From contig JAGMWU010000094.1 in NCBI GenBank assembly GCA_018697195.1, positions 34,341-98,340 of the forward strand: a stretch of DNA of 64,000 bases, read 5' to 3'. Shown piece by piece: positions 13,601-28,600 of this stretch; positions within the stretch are counted from its first letter, which is position 1; each line of letters begins with the position of its first letter. The stretch comes from Certhia americana (taxonomy: Eukaryota; Chordata; Aves; Passeriformes; Certhiidae). The notes below the pieces were generated by a model, which saw only the letters and a program-made list of their open reading frames with translations, was not told the origin of the DNA and made no database searches. Made by a program: the position numbers and the translations under genes.

Positions 13601-16600
13601 AGAGCCCCCTGTTGGAATCTGCAGTGTGGGAGCATTACAGTAGGTCTGATTTTGCTATTCCTTCATTCCTTTTCACAGAACCTGAAGAACTTGAAGACCA
13701 ACCATGATGCTTTATTAGCAAAAGATGATGAACTGAATGTTCAGCTTAAAGAGGAGCGGTTAAAGTGCTTCCATCTTCAAAAAGAACTGCAGTCGGTAAC
13801 TATTTCAAACAGAAGGACAGAAGAGGTGAGATTGTGTTCAGCAGATCTTGAATCTGTTTGAGGTACATAGAGATTAGGGAAGAGTTAATGATGGGGTGCC
13901 TTTCAATTGTAGAAGTGTGAATAGATGTTTCAAACACATTTAGAGGACTGACCTAGTGACATATATACTTTTTTTTATAACAGTGGCTGCTGCTTGCATT
14001 TCATAGAATAGCAACCACACCTGATCCCTGTGCCACATAGTCACTGCACCAGTGTTGGGCAATATTTGAGATTAAAGGATAGGATTTCATGTCAATTCTC
14101 ATACTGAATAAGTGGTTTGTTAACTGAAAGAAAGTCATAATTGATTTATTGATAATAGTTTTTTAGTATTTTTTCAACCTGATTTAATTCCAGCACAGTA
14201 TAGTGTTATATCTGATTTAGCGGTTCAAATCAGTTACTTCTGTTTCTTTGTCTAGAGGCTCTCAGACTAATGTCATCCACACTGAGGACTAAAAATCAAG
14301 TGTTTTATTCCTCATTCTCCTCAGTGCATGAGTAGTAAGAGTCTGCAAGCTTACTTGTTTTTCTGTTACATTTTGTAGTAAATTTAGTTTCACCACCTGG
14401 TTTACTTATTTTAAGTGTCTGTTTCATGAACCAAGTTTACCAAGATTATCTCATAGATACTTCCTTCAAACCTTTAAACTCTTGGCATACACGTGGGTAC
14501 CTTCTTGGTATCTAGTAGCTTTAAAGTTATGTCTTGCTTTAGTGAATATTCTGAGGACAAGGATGTATTGTTTATAATGTCAGTAATACACTTGGACTTT
14601 TAGGTTTTTATATTATTTTGTATGTACACTGTGAGACTGGCTTTGTTGGTTAGAGCAGGGTGCTGATACTGCCCAGGCTGTGGGTTTCGTCCCCAAATGG
14701 GCCATTCACTTCAAAGATGGACTTGATTCTTGTGGATCCCCTCCAACACAGAATATTCTGTGATTCGCATTTTGGATAAAAAGAAGAAATAATAGCTACA
14801 AATTAAAAAATACAAAAAACCAATGCCTACAAATAATTAGCTATTTGTCTTCACTAATTTCCTTTTGTGCTGTGCATCAAATGAAATTTCCTTCTTCATT
14901 TTAGTTACAGGAAAGAGTAAATGATCTAGAAAAGGAGAATGAACTCTTGAAGGAAAACTATGATAAGCTGCATAACAGGTAAGTTATGGTTTCTGTATAT
15001 AAAAAAATAGGTTCCTGTCCTGTTGAATAAGTTTTCATCCCCTGCATGCTGGCATGTGAATACTGAGTGTTTGTGCACACATGTAAATGTGTTTGTGCTC
15101 CACTTTATCATTACTCTTGAGACAGTAGGTTACTACTTTTAAAAATGTAATTAAGAATAAGTAGGAGTCACTTATTTTGAACATAAATGAAAGAAGTTCT
15201 TATTTTAATTTCTCATTATTTGCTTTAGAGTTACTTTTGAAAGAAGAATGCATATAGGTAGATATATATTAATTTGGGTTTGTTTGGGGATTGTTTCTTG
15301 TTTCTTTTTTTTAAACAAAGGAGTGTTTGAATTATTGTCTTAAGTTCTTCCAGCTCTTCTCAATGACCCTATATAAAGTCTGATATTTGACAGTTTTTCC
15401 ACTAATTATTTTTGAGGTGTGGTTTGTTTCTTTTGTAATAGCTATCATTTCACTTCTACTGATATAGAAAAGAAGTAGCCAATTGTAGCCAATTGCCATA
15501 AGCATATGAAAGAAAAAAATTACCTTCAAATGAGCTCTTTATTGTGAAACTGATTTTTTACAGTGAAGAAGGTTAGATAATAAGACACATGTCTTAGAGT
15601 TCATATTTGCCTCAGAAAGTAGGTAAAATGCTTGACATCTTTTCTTGTATTTAAATTATTTCTCCTCTTAAAATGTTTGGCTTGACAGTGTGATGTCTGT
15701 CCAAAAAAATATCAAGGAGTAAACACAATGTGAGTGATATCACATTTTGTTCATAGTATTCTTACAATATTTGTTGTGCTTCTTGTACTGTTAGTGGTGA
15801 AATTAAAAGCAATATAAGTGAAAAATGGTGAGTACAAATAACACAGTTATTTACTTATGGGATGTGACAGTTATATAGTCACAATACTCAGTGTTTTGTA
15901 TAGGGGCAGTTGATCAGTTGCCTATCACTTAAGTTCATTGCTGTAGATTTCTCCAAAATGACTCATTTCTACATGTTTAAATATTTTTGATTATGATTTC
16001 TTTTTCTCTTTTATCATTATGCAGAAAAGTAACACTTACTAACAAATCAACTTATTTCTGTTCTATTTAAGTCATAGAGCATCTAAGAAGATATTTAAAT
16101 ATTAAGTATTAAATGTGCTTCTGTTACCATGCAGTAGCCTACAGTATGGCTGTTCTTTTGTCTAAACTGATCTGTCTTTTCATAAAGTCCCATTTAAATG
16201 TTGATTCCCATTTCATCGTTGCATGTTGTGGTTTAGCCCCAACCAGCCCCCAAGCCCCTCGCAGCCCTTGCAGCCAACTCTCTGCAGAGAGAGTTGGAAG
16301 GGTAAAAGCTAGAAAAACTGTGCAGTGAGATAAAGACAGTTCACCAGAGAAAGCAGAAGCCATGCACGTGGGGAAAGCAAAACAAGGAATCAATTCCTGG
16401 CTTCCCAGGGGCAAGCAAGTGTTCACACCTTCAGGGCCCCATCACACGTAGCAGTTACTTGGGAGGACAGACACCATCACTCCAAAGGTCCTCCCTTTCT
16501 CCTCCTTCCTCTCAATTTATATGCTAGACAATATTCCTCTGATCTGCTCTCCCAGCTGGGTCACCTCCCAGTCTCCCTCTCCCCAGCACAGCAGAATGAA

Positions 16601-19600
16601 AACCAGAAAAGTCCACCGTGATTGTCTCCAAGCCCTGCTCAGCAGCAGCAAAAACATCTCGGTATTAGCATCACTGTGTTCAGCGCAAATCCAAAACACA
16701 GCCCCACACCAACCACTAGGGATAAAAACTACCTCTGCCTCAGCCAAAAGCAGCACATAGAGTAACAAGAAATTAGAGGAATGGATAATATTGTTATAGC
16801 CACTCTTCACTAGCTTTTTCAGTTTCCCATTTTCACAATGCAGCTCTATGGCAGCTTACTTCTTGTGCATGGTGGGTAGGAAGTGTCCACGGGTGCTAGA
16901 TAATTAATCAGTCTTTTTAATAGAGGAAAAGAGGTATAAACCCATCCTTTGCTGATGTTTTTGGGAAGTTGGCCAAAGCCAAGACTGCAGAACTGCATCT
17001 GAAAAGTTTGCAAAGAACAAATATGAATTTTTCAGTTGACTCTTATTATTTACTCTTTGTCCAATCAAACAGTGCATTCTGATAAAAGGTTTGGAGGAGT
17101 GGTTTTCATATGCCCTTGTAATGCAAATCTGGCAATGTTTACATTTCTTCAGAAGACCCCATGCCTGATGTGCTTATAGTTTGTCCACACGGCTTCAACT
17201 CCAGTGGAATACAGTAGATATGAAAGGCATTCCACAGGAATCTTAAAATTCAGATGAAGGAAGCGACGCAAGTGGACTCAATTCAAACCTACCAGCATAA
17301 ACATTAGCCTTACATAGGCTTGGACAAAACCTGCCTTCTGAAATTTTATTCATTTAAACACTGAAATCTTGAAGTGCTATCATAGCAACTCTTGATGGTT
17401 TCTTCGACAGTATAGTCTTCAGAAAAACTGAATTTGATGTAGCTACATCTTTATGTGAAGTTAGTGTGCCTAAAGCTAATAAATGCATATATAATTGTCA
17501 TTAAAATGTGAAAACACTTTCAGAAGTGTGAGAACTAAGGCTATTTGATACCATTTTTGATGTGCTTTGTTCTTTCCTTATGGGACCAGTGATACTTTAA
17601 GCAGTTAGAGAACGCACTGTATCTTTTCTGTACCTAGGCAGTACTATGGAATGATAATGGGTGCAGTGCATTATATTCCCTGCATATTATCTTCAAAATT
17701 TTAGGAGAGTAAAATACATGTTATTCTACTGCAGGACTTAGAAGCATTCCTTAAATTTATACATGCTGTAAAAGACAATCTGTCAAAGTGTAAGATGCTC
17801 TGTGCCTGTAGAAATGTGTTAAATAGGTTAAGTATGCTATGAGGAAACAGCAAAATACAGGGAAATAAAAGAGTTTTTAAGAAAAGCACAAATCCAGAAT
17901 ATAAACCCTTGCCATATACTTCAGAGCCTACAGTTCATGCTGTAATAGGTTTTGTTTTCTTTAACCTTAAGGTCATTCAAAAAAGTATTTTTGGTGTAAC
18001 TGTAATTACAAGTACTCAAAACCACTGCATGTAGTCACCCATCAGAGCAGGCCATTCTCTTTGAGCCCTCAGATACAGTTTACAAGGCTCTGTGGACTGG
18101 CCCATCTGCAATAATTCTTTCTTCTCATTTGTTTTTTTTGGGGTTGGTTTTTTTGGGTTTTTTTTTGGGGTTTTTTTTTTTTTTTTTTGGGTTTTTTTGG
18201 GGGGTTTTTTTGTTTTTTTTTTTTGGCTTGAGGCTTGTTACTTAGATCTCTGGGAGAGATGGGTTGCAAGATAGATTCCAGAAGATTTTTTAATACGTTT
18301 CTATATATGTCAAATATAATATTTGTTAATTGGTGAGCTTCAGCAAAGGAAAAAGTTGAGGAACTGACTCCTTCGTTTAAAAAACACCCGCAGTTTATGA
18401 TTTTTCACAGAATATATAGGTGAATAAACTGGTTTATGATTATTTGTTAATGTGGACATTTTTCCAGTCAATAAGAATAGAAGAATTGAACAACAGTAAT
18501 ATGAAAAGCATAGTACTCACTGTCTAAGTTATAAGAACATACATTACTGTGGGGCTGACGATTCTGTATGTCTGAAACTTCATAGCTGAAGGCCTGTCAA
18601 GATCTTTTCTTTCCAAGGGAAAACGTCTCACTTTCCCAAGAGAAATCCTGTAAACAAACTCCAAAACAATATTCTTTCTCAAAGCAACAGGTGGTGTTTT
18701 TCATTCCTGTGTTTCATAACATAGAATACATTGTTTCTTTTAGTTAGCCAATGGTAATAGAAAAAATACTATTCCTGTTCACCAATCACTTTTTACTTAG
18801 TGAAGTACCTTATATGAAGTGTTACAGTTGTTAATAAAAGATCTTTTTTTCACCTTCTAATAAACTACATTTAAAATCCATGTGTTTCTGTTCATAAACA
18901 ACAGCAAAACATTACATTGCTTTTTCTTTTTACCCGCAAGGAATTGTACTGTAAATTATATAATATAATTACTTTTGTTATAATCTGAGTTACACATTTT
19001 ATTGTGGTTTAAGCAGTTCTGTTTTGTATCCATGCAGCCCTTGCAAATAGATTGGCAGTTCACAAGTTTAACAAATAATGTTAAAGGCAAGATAGTTATT
19101 CCAATTTCTTTTCCCACTTTTTTTTTAATTTCTTCGAGTAGGAGAAAGATTATAATCTTAATCAGTATCAGAACTGTTGTTTTAGAGTATGAGGAAACTG
19201 TTGTCACTTTATGGTCAACTTTCTTTGACCATGCAACTGGCTTTAGGTCCTGCATGTCTCACAAATTTCAAAGAAATTAGTTGGATGATCCCAATTCCCT
19301 ACATTAAGAGGGTTTGTACACAATTAAAAAAAAAAAAATTTTGTAGTTGTCACTTGCTAATGTTTGCAGTTGTGGATTGTTCTGGGATATGCATCTGAAT
19401 TCCTTTCCTAGTGCCACAAATGTTGCATGCTACCAGGTTTTTTAATTTTGGAGCGCTAAATCAAAGCCAGTTCCTTTGCTCATCCCACGAATCTTTCATC
19501 TGTTTTAATTGCAGCCTGAGGGAGTGACCTTGTTTTCAAGAGCAGCAGACCAACAGATGTTTACATAATTGCTCAGCCACAATGACAGTGGTCTCTGTGC

Positions 19601-22600
19601 TGCTAAAAGTTTTTTTCCTTGATTATTTTCTGCTGAAGCTGATTGCTATGTTTTTCATGTAACATATGTTTTATCGCAGTGTCTTCAGCCTGCCCCATGA
19701 ACAGCAGTGGAAGTCAAAGGAACAGCAACTGAAACTGCAAATTGCTAAACTAGAGACAGCTATCAAAACTGATTTAGCAGACAAAAATGAAATCCTTGAC
19801 AAGATCAAAGTAGAAAGAGGTATATTTATAGAAGAACTAGTATTTCTCAAGATGTGAGATTAAACCCATGTTGAAGTTGAGATATACCGCCCTGAAAAGT
19901 GTAGTCTCTGTTGCTGGTGTTTTCAAAACTGTGTTTTAAGTGTACATTTGCTAAGTACACCTGAGTTATGACTATCTAGTAAGTGCAGAAATTGACCCAG
20001 TATAGAATATGGGCTAAATGAAGCTCGTATCGTTTCAGCTGCATTCATTCTTCATCTGTTGGGTTCATATTTACTCTTTATTCAGTATTGATCTTCTTCT
20101 CTACACTGGAAGTTCTTACGGGAAAGAGACTCCTCCGATGGTCTCTCTCAAATTACAGATCACTATTCTGTTCACTCTACGAAGCTACATGAGACCCATA
20201 TAGGCCCTTGGCAATGTTTGTCTTTCAGTTTCATTAATTCAGAATTTTTTGTATTTTCAGTATATACTAATTTTTATTTACAGCGTTGTACATTTAAAAT
20301 AACACAGTTTTCTTTTAATCTAACGAACAGATTATTTCACATATGTTTTTGTCATGCTGTAGGATAATTTCTTAGTGAATACTGACCTTGTAATCTTTTT
20401 TTTTATCTCAACGCTGATTACCATAGCAAAATGAAATTTACAAAAGACAAGCACGGGCAGAAAGTGAAAATATTTCGTTTAGAGATGATTCTTCAAATGT
20501 ATATTTTAAGAGGTATATTTCTATGAACAATTTATGGAATGAAATGGGCCAACTTGTTGTGAATAATTCTTATGATTATGGCTTGAATTCAGCATGTGCT
20601 TACCATTAGGATTCTCAGTGGCTCTACTGACTTAAAAAAACAGATTGAATATTTCAACATTTTATTTGACCACAGCAAGGGTTTGCAAAATTTGCCTTAA
20701 CTGGTACTAAAATAAAGATAGATGCCTTAAGCCACATTATTATGAAGTTATGTCACAGTATCAGTTGTTACTCATAGCATGATTATGAAAAAGCTGGCAT
20801 CCCATCTTTCCTTCCTCTGAGCATTATGTTAACTGTCAAGTATTTACCCTCCCTTCCCCAGACAGCTCATTGTGCTTCTAAACTGAATCATCAGGGTACT
20901 ATACTTTGATTTCCATTGAACTGACTTGCTGCAGCTGGAGCAGATGTTCTAATATACTTCTGGGCCTCTGTATCCAGGGTTTGATCACAGCTCTGTCTTT
21001 CACCAAACACAGGCAGTATAACTTCCTTCAGTCATGTATTTCAGAGGATCTGCCTTTGCTGCATGTTCCTGGTTGAAGTTCAGTAGGAGAATTGAAATTA
21101 ATGTTTGTCTTAGCATACTGCCTAGAACTAGTGTAGAAACATGTCTTGTCTACCCTTTGTAGTTTGGCATATGAATCTTTTTCCTAAACTTCTTTTCCAA
21201 GTCTAAGAAAGATGGTTAAATAAATGAAACCTTGAAAATTCTTAATGCTACAGGAGACCAAAATCATCTTGACATTTTCTATGTCCTCTTTCTGTATTTC
21301 CCTTTTAGAATGACCCTGTAATTTGATCTGAATGTTTTAGTAGCATTTTTCTGCCCATAACATCATAATGTGCTTTGCAATACTTAAAGGGAATGTATTT
21401 AGACAGAATAGAGTAACACTCTAACTATGCTTTCCTTTTTTTTTCCTTAATAGGTTACTTGCAGAAGCTGTATCACCCTTCCACCAGCCTAATTTCCCTT
21501 AGACATTTATTCTCCTGTTTCTTGTCTTACCTGTATTTCTCAGCTATAAATAGAATAAATTACAATAAATCTTTGGTTCATGTTCGTTGAAGCTTATTCA
21601 CAATAGTGTTCCATTCAGGTTTTAAGAGACTGAGATAAGCTAATGCAAAATCTAAGTTGAAACAATTCCTGTAGCAGGGATTATTGTCACTCATCTCATA
21701 AATTCATACAGTGTATCTATTTACTTAGTTATGTCTAAATATCTTTTATTTTATATGAATAAAATCTCATGCATTGCTGCATTTGTTGTTCTTAGTTATG
21801 GGACTGTTTTCCAGAGTACACTATTTACTAAGTACAATTTTTTTATGGTTGTCTTAATAGAGAAGTATTTATTGTGCTAGTAAAAGTTGACGTGTTGCAA
21901 AAATTACGCTTGTTGTAACCAGGACACGGTCATGAAGATTTCCCCATATAAAGTACATTAGTTTCTGCAGTTTGGAATGAAATTTTCATGCATATATTAA
22001 TATGAAAAAATTAGGTTTGTAATTTTTTTAACTATGTTGAATTAAGTGTAATATTTTGTTCTTCTATATCAAGACCAAAAGGAAAAGCTGATGCAAGACA
22101 ACAAAGACCTGCAGTTACGCTACCTGGAACAAAAGCAACAGCTAGATGATCTGAAAAATCAAGTGAAGTTTTTGACCAAGGTGAACTATATTTTTGTTTC
22201 AAATATGAGAAAAAAAAGGCCTCTGTGTTTTATACATAGTGCAAATACTTCTTGAAAGTCAAAGAATATAGAAAAAGAAGTGTTTATTTATTCATGCTAT
22301 CAAGCAAAATATCATGTCTAGTGAGAATTTCTCTTGTTACTCTGAATGTATTTCTTCAATTCGCATCTGCTAACATCTCTCTGTTAAGTTTCAGGAAAGT
22401 GATGTTGGTGTGGCAGAACCCAATGAAACCCTCTTCCTTAGAAAGGTAACTTAAAAACAATGAGGACTTGGAACTAGATGATATTTAGGAACCTTTTCAA
22501 ACCGAACCATTTTAGAATTCTATAGTTGTCATTCTCTTATTTTCTCGTTTCTGTGAGGGGGTTTTGTTGGTTTGTTTGTTTTGTTGGGTTTTTCCTTCTT

Positions 22601-25600
22601 TTATTAAGCCCTTGGCTGACTATTCTGGAATTTTCAAGGGCTGAATTATTTGAGCATTATTCAGCAGTTAATGCCTCAAGCTCAAATGTGTACTTTTGCC
22701 ATTTTTTAGTTACAGTTAATCAGAAGGGAAGATGAAAAAATTTCCGGAATTAAATCTTAATTTATAATTCATTAGAACATCAAAAGTGAATTACATCAGA
22801 TTCACAGCCATTTAAAAATAAATTAGTTTTTCTCAGTTAAATGACTTATCACCCCTATGTTTCCTAAACCAAATTATGTTTATTAATTCTGTAATTGATG
22901 CAAGTATTCCATAAGCATGGAAGCTCCAATATGTGGTATAGCAGTGCTTATCAACTTCTCTTTATTAAAACAGAAAACCAAAAGTACTCAGAAGAATACT
23001 CCATTCTTTTTTCTCTTGCACAAGTTAAAAATGGAGTGAGAGGAGGAAATGAGTGAACAAATAATTTTGCAAAGTTTCCACTGTTTGAGTAATTCATGTT
23101 TTATTTTCTTGAGGAAGTGTTTACTTTAGTGATGATTATATAAATGAAAATGAAAAAAAAAAAAATCAAAAAATACAGAAAAACCTCAATGAAAATTGAA
23201 GTATCAATAAGATACCTCAAGTATTTATACCCCAGCATCAGTAAGAGGAGGAATGTAGACTTGTGAATAATATTTCAGGGTTTGTACATTTATGGAGGCA
23301 GGATTATTAATTATGGAAGGGAATATATCTTTGTGTTGTTGAATTTGTTGTATGTGTTTGTATTTTCATTGGATAGACAGGAGTGATTGCTTCTGAAGAT
23401 CTGATCCATTTTAACTGGTTCCTGATTATCATGAGATTACCCTGCTGAAAGCAATCTAGCATTCTAAACTACCTCATTGCTTGTATTTGTGTTACCATGT
23501 GCTCAAAGTTTATTGAGTTCTGCTTACTGTTAATTCCTGCTGTACTAAAAGTAAATGCCAGGGTTGCACTTAGGCAGGCATAAATACATGCAAATCTTTT
23601 GCAAAAGTGTTTTCTAGCAATTTTTCCAATGTGTTCCAGGATCGAAAACAACAAAAGAATGTGGACCTGCTATTCTTGGGAAAAGTGGAGGATGATATCC
23701 ATAAAGATGTTGAATGTTCCATGCAGGAGCTGCAGTTAACACATGCAGAAACAGTGCAAGAACTTGAAAAGACAAGGAATTTGTTACTTGTGCAGCACAA
23801 AATCAGCAAAGATTACCAGGTACTAAACACTACTCCCAGTGGAAAAGAAACTGATAATAGCATTCTAACCTTTGTAGCTCTGACACTTGTAATAATTAAG
23901 ACTTGTAAATTCAGCAACAAACCCAGTCTCTGCATAGGGAACCAAACTTAAAATCTGCTGTTGGTATTGTCTGAAGGTATTGTTTAAAAAATGTGAGATC
24001 CAAGTGACTGTAAAGTGTAGTACTTCAGCTCATTCTGCCCTTAATCCTCAAACTGTGCCTTCTTGAGATTATCTCTGAGCTCCTTCCAGGTATTCACAGG
24101 TAAAACAGCAAACGTGTTTATCAAATCAGCTTTCTTTTCCATACCACTCTGCTTTCACTGTTTTCTTTCTACTTCCACTGTTGGAGTATTACAGATCATA
24201 TTTTGACTTTTCATTCAATTAATTTGCATTTAGAATAACAAACTGTTAGGTATATAGTCCTAAACCAAAAGCTACTCTCCTTTTCTTCGTGATGTTTTTA
24301 GGTTTTGCTGAAATTAGAACTGATTTGTTGTATTGGTAAATTAAAAATTTGTGCTATTTCTGCAATTGCTGCTATATTTTGCTGCAAATGTTCTTCCCCC
24401 AAATCTGTAACTATTTTAACTTGTAGCCAAAAGCATGTGCAACATCAGTAAAGACAATCATCAGAAGTTCTTTTTGTGTGCAATTTTATTTCAGACTGAA
24501 GTGGAAACAATGACAAGGAAGATGGAAAGTCTCCAGAAAGACTGTGAGTTAAAACTGGAACAGTATACCCATCTTCTCAATATTAGAGCTGCACGTATCA
24601 GAAAACTAGAAGGTATCTTTTTAAATTATGTTCTTCACTGATTTTTTTTTATATTTTATCTATTTCAAATTACTGCTGTAAACTTGTTTTCCAGTTGAAA
24701 CACTTTTCCATTCCTAAAGCAGGCAGAAAGGTCAGTTCTTTCATGGAAAGGTATCTATTCCAGTTATTTTTCATTGACTTAAATGACAGTTTTTATTTAA
24801 ACCAATTCTAGCAATGTGGTTTTTATACTGCAGCTATTGCTGAATAAGAATAAAATTACCAAACTTGGGGGTTTTTTAAATAAATCATACTTTTGTGGTC
24901 AACCTTTTACTTTGCAGTACTACTATTACAGAATCACTTTGTATTACTAAAATCCCTCAAGTCTTGTTATAATATACTGACATAGTATTTAAACAGGATA
25001 AATTTCAAGAGTTTTTTTAGTGGCTTCACTCTGTAAAAGGTCATAGGAAGCTTCAAATCGGATATTTTACACACACTGATGTTGAAACAACTTCCACATT
25101 TTGTCTCCAAATTGCATCTGCTGCATCATGGTTTATGTCCTAGTTCTGTAAGCATGTATTTGAATTTCTTAGAATCATACAATCCCAGAATGGCTTGGGT
25201 TGGAACCCATCTCATGCCAAACCCCTGCCAGGGCAGGACACCTTCCACTGGAAGGCTACTCGGAGCCTTCCAATCTGTGTTAACCATTTATTAACTACTT
25301 ACCAGCTGAGGCTGGGAAACATGGGAAGATCTTTGCTGATACTTCTATCCACTCAAGATACAACGTGTTAAAAGTCAGATGTATTATTCCTTTCTCTGGC
25401 AAATTTAGATCAACCCTATAAATATACACATCTTTAGTCTCTGCTACATTTGCATAGTGATACTTACTTTGAATATTGCCTAACATTTCTGCATTTTTGC
25501 CTTTTAACTCCCTTATAACCTGCTAATAACTGCTAGGGGCTTGTGTCAAGGCAGCTCCATGGAGGAAATGCTCTTGATTGTTGTCACTGTGCTCAGTGGG

Positions 25601-28600
25601 CATTGAGTGTATGAATTCTTTTTGGTAATGCCTTTATGAAAGTAACATTGTTAATATAATTGAATTATGATTTTATCCTTTCTTCTCAGTCATTAATTGT
25701 ATTTGATTCTTTAAAAAGGCAATCATATTACAGCTCTGTTTTGTCTGTTGCAGCCCAACTAAGAGATGTTGTCTATGATAAAAAACCACTGAAGTCCAAA
25801 CCAGAAATATTGCCAAGTGATCCAGTGGGTGGATTTGTTGAAACTGTTCATTTAGAAAGAGGAGAGAACCTTTTTGAAATTCATATCAGCAAAGTGACCT
25901 TCTCTTCAGAAGCTATGCACAGTTTTGGTGACTGGGAACCTGCAACCTTTTGTACTTATGCATTCTATGACTTTGAACTTCAGATAACCCCAGTACTTCA
26001 TGGGAGCACCCCATCGTATGAGTTCACATCTCAGTTCCTTGTGCAGTCTGATGACAGCTTCTTTCACTACATTCAGGAGAACAGCATCACACTTGAGGTT
26101 CACCGTGCCTATGGCATGGATTATGAAACAATTGCTTCTTGTCAGCTCAAGTTCCATGAAATCTTGGAAAACGATGGCAAGATCTACAACACAGCAAACT
26201 TAGTTGGTAGTTAATATATCCCAGAGTATTCTGTTTGATTATGGATCACTATATTGCAAGTGATAAATAATGCATATTTGACCAAAAATGAATTTGTGCA
26301 TTACTATTTCAAAAGTTTAAAAAAGTGCGTTTACAAGAATGCTATTTTCTGTTGGAAAATTTTCTGCTGGATGTGCAGCATGTTCTTTTGAGTCTCCCAA
26401 CACTTGTGGAAAGCTGGGAGGGATGCAGTTTTGCCCCTAATGGCTTTTAGCCACAGGGTAAGAGGGAAAAAGCCCAGAACAGAAGGGACTCCCACTTTGC
26501 CCATATCAAATATCAATGCTTTATATCTGGCCTGAATGTCTTAAGTATATTCCCTCATTCCTTATCAAGAAATAAATGAAGAAATGGTGTAATCTAAACT
26601 GGTAAGACAAAGGTCACCATACAATAGTGGAAAAGGTAGAAATTATGGTGATTATGGTTAATAATATTTCATATAGTAGCATAACCTAGGAGTTATTTTG
26701 TGCGTTATTCTTGGCACATTCATATTCATTATATTAAAATAATTTTAAGGTATCCTTCTAAGAAACTTCTAAGAAGTACTGAATGTTCTGTGCTGCTTGC
26801 TTTTTCTTCTAGAAACGTTTTGTCAGATCAGCATATTCAGTGACATCTTAACTGCCCACTGTTGTAGAGAATCTGTTTAATAGGGCATTGTGAAGTGGTA
26901 CTTTTACCAGTAATTTAAATTGCATAACACTTTTTGGGACACTTCTAAACAGTTTACATACAAAACTGTCCTAACCTTTATTTGCCTTAAGGAGATAGAA
27001 ATACTGAACTTTTATTTGACCCTGTAGTAAATATATAAATAGGAAAAAATGGTCATGTTTTGATTTTGGATCATACAAGGGGAACCTGAGGAGCTGCTTC
27101 TGTTTCTAGCATGAGCTACAGATCTCACATCACAAGCCCTGGCATAATGCATTGGCACAATCTTGAATTTGTGGCTGTTCTATAAATCTTTAATTTGTGT
27201 TTTTTCCTAGCTTTTGAGTAACATACCTTAATGTTGGAAAGAAAATTAATGCAATCCTCTATTTATTCCTTAGGGAAAACAGGACACATTCAAAATTATG
27301 GTACCGTAGAGTACTGGATCAGGTTACAAATTCCTATGGACCAAGCTATTCTTCCCTACAAACAGAGGTCAAAGGCTCTGGGATATGTAACACCCAGTTT
27401 TAAGGAACATGAACAACCATCCAAGGTACATTTGGGTTTCTACTTGAGAGAGATAATTCCTTCATGGAGAAGAGAAGCTTCAGGGTGACCTGACTGCAGC
27501 CTTCCAGTACCTGAGGAAGCCTGCAGGAAAGAAGGAGAGAGGCTTTTTATAAGTGCATTGGACAAGGGGGAATGACTTCAAACTGGAAGAAAGATGGTTT
27601 AGATTAGAAGGCAGAAATTCTTCGTAGAATCATAGAATAGACTGAGTTAGAAGGCACTTATCAGAATCATTGAGTTGGACTCCTGGCCCTGCACAGACAC
27701 CCCAAAAATCCCACCCTGTGTGTGGGAGCACTGTTCAAATTCTCCTGGAGCTCTGGCAGCCTTGGAGCTGTGACCATTCCCTGGGGAGACTGGGCAGTTC
27801 CCAGCACCCTCTGTGGAGAGAAACTGTTCCTGATGTCCAGCCTGTCCCTTTCCTGACACAACTCCAGCCATTCCTTCACAGGCTGCCCAGAGGAGCTGGT
27901 GCTGCCCCATCCCTGGAAGTGTCCAAGGCCAGGCTGGACAGGGATTGGAGTGCCTGCTCCGTTGAAAGTGTCTCTGCCCATGGCCAGCCACTTTGGAGCT
28001 AAATTTGAAGTTCCCTTCCTAGCCAGCCATTCTGTGATTCTGTAATAGTTTTGATAAAATTAACTTTGATAAAATAAAAGAAGGTTCACTTCTTTCTTTT
28101 TAAGTTCAAATAGCTTAAGTTAAGTCTTGATATGTTTAAAGTGTAGCAAAGTTAAAGATTCTTGAACTGGAAAATAAAATTAACAGGTTTTCCTATAAAG
28201 AAAAATTATACCTTGCCTGAATTATACCTTGCCTGAAGAGGCAAAGTCTTAAACTTAGTTACTTATTTTTACTGAAATTGTCACTAGACAATTTTGTACT
28301 TCATTTTCTTGAGCTCTAAGTGACAGATGTTTTATCATGAATTTTAAACCTACTAGGTGTCGGATCCATAGAATGGGTGAAGCACTTGTTCGAAAAGGTC
28401 TTGAACTTCTTAACATTGGAGTACTATGAGATTGAGATTCCTTCAAATTGGGTTTTTTACTAGTTTTTTTAGCTGAATATTGAAGAGAATTTTGACAATA
28501 TAATTCACTGTATAATCACATTTAAATAAGGGCCACAGAAAAAGAAAGGACTTTCAGACATCTTCAACAGTTGTTTAAGAAATAAAAGCAAACAGGTTGA

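Noticed and set aside
27647..28002. Open frames of 100-115 codons on both strands
   Set aside because: They lie wholly within nested CR1 fragments.
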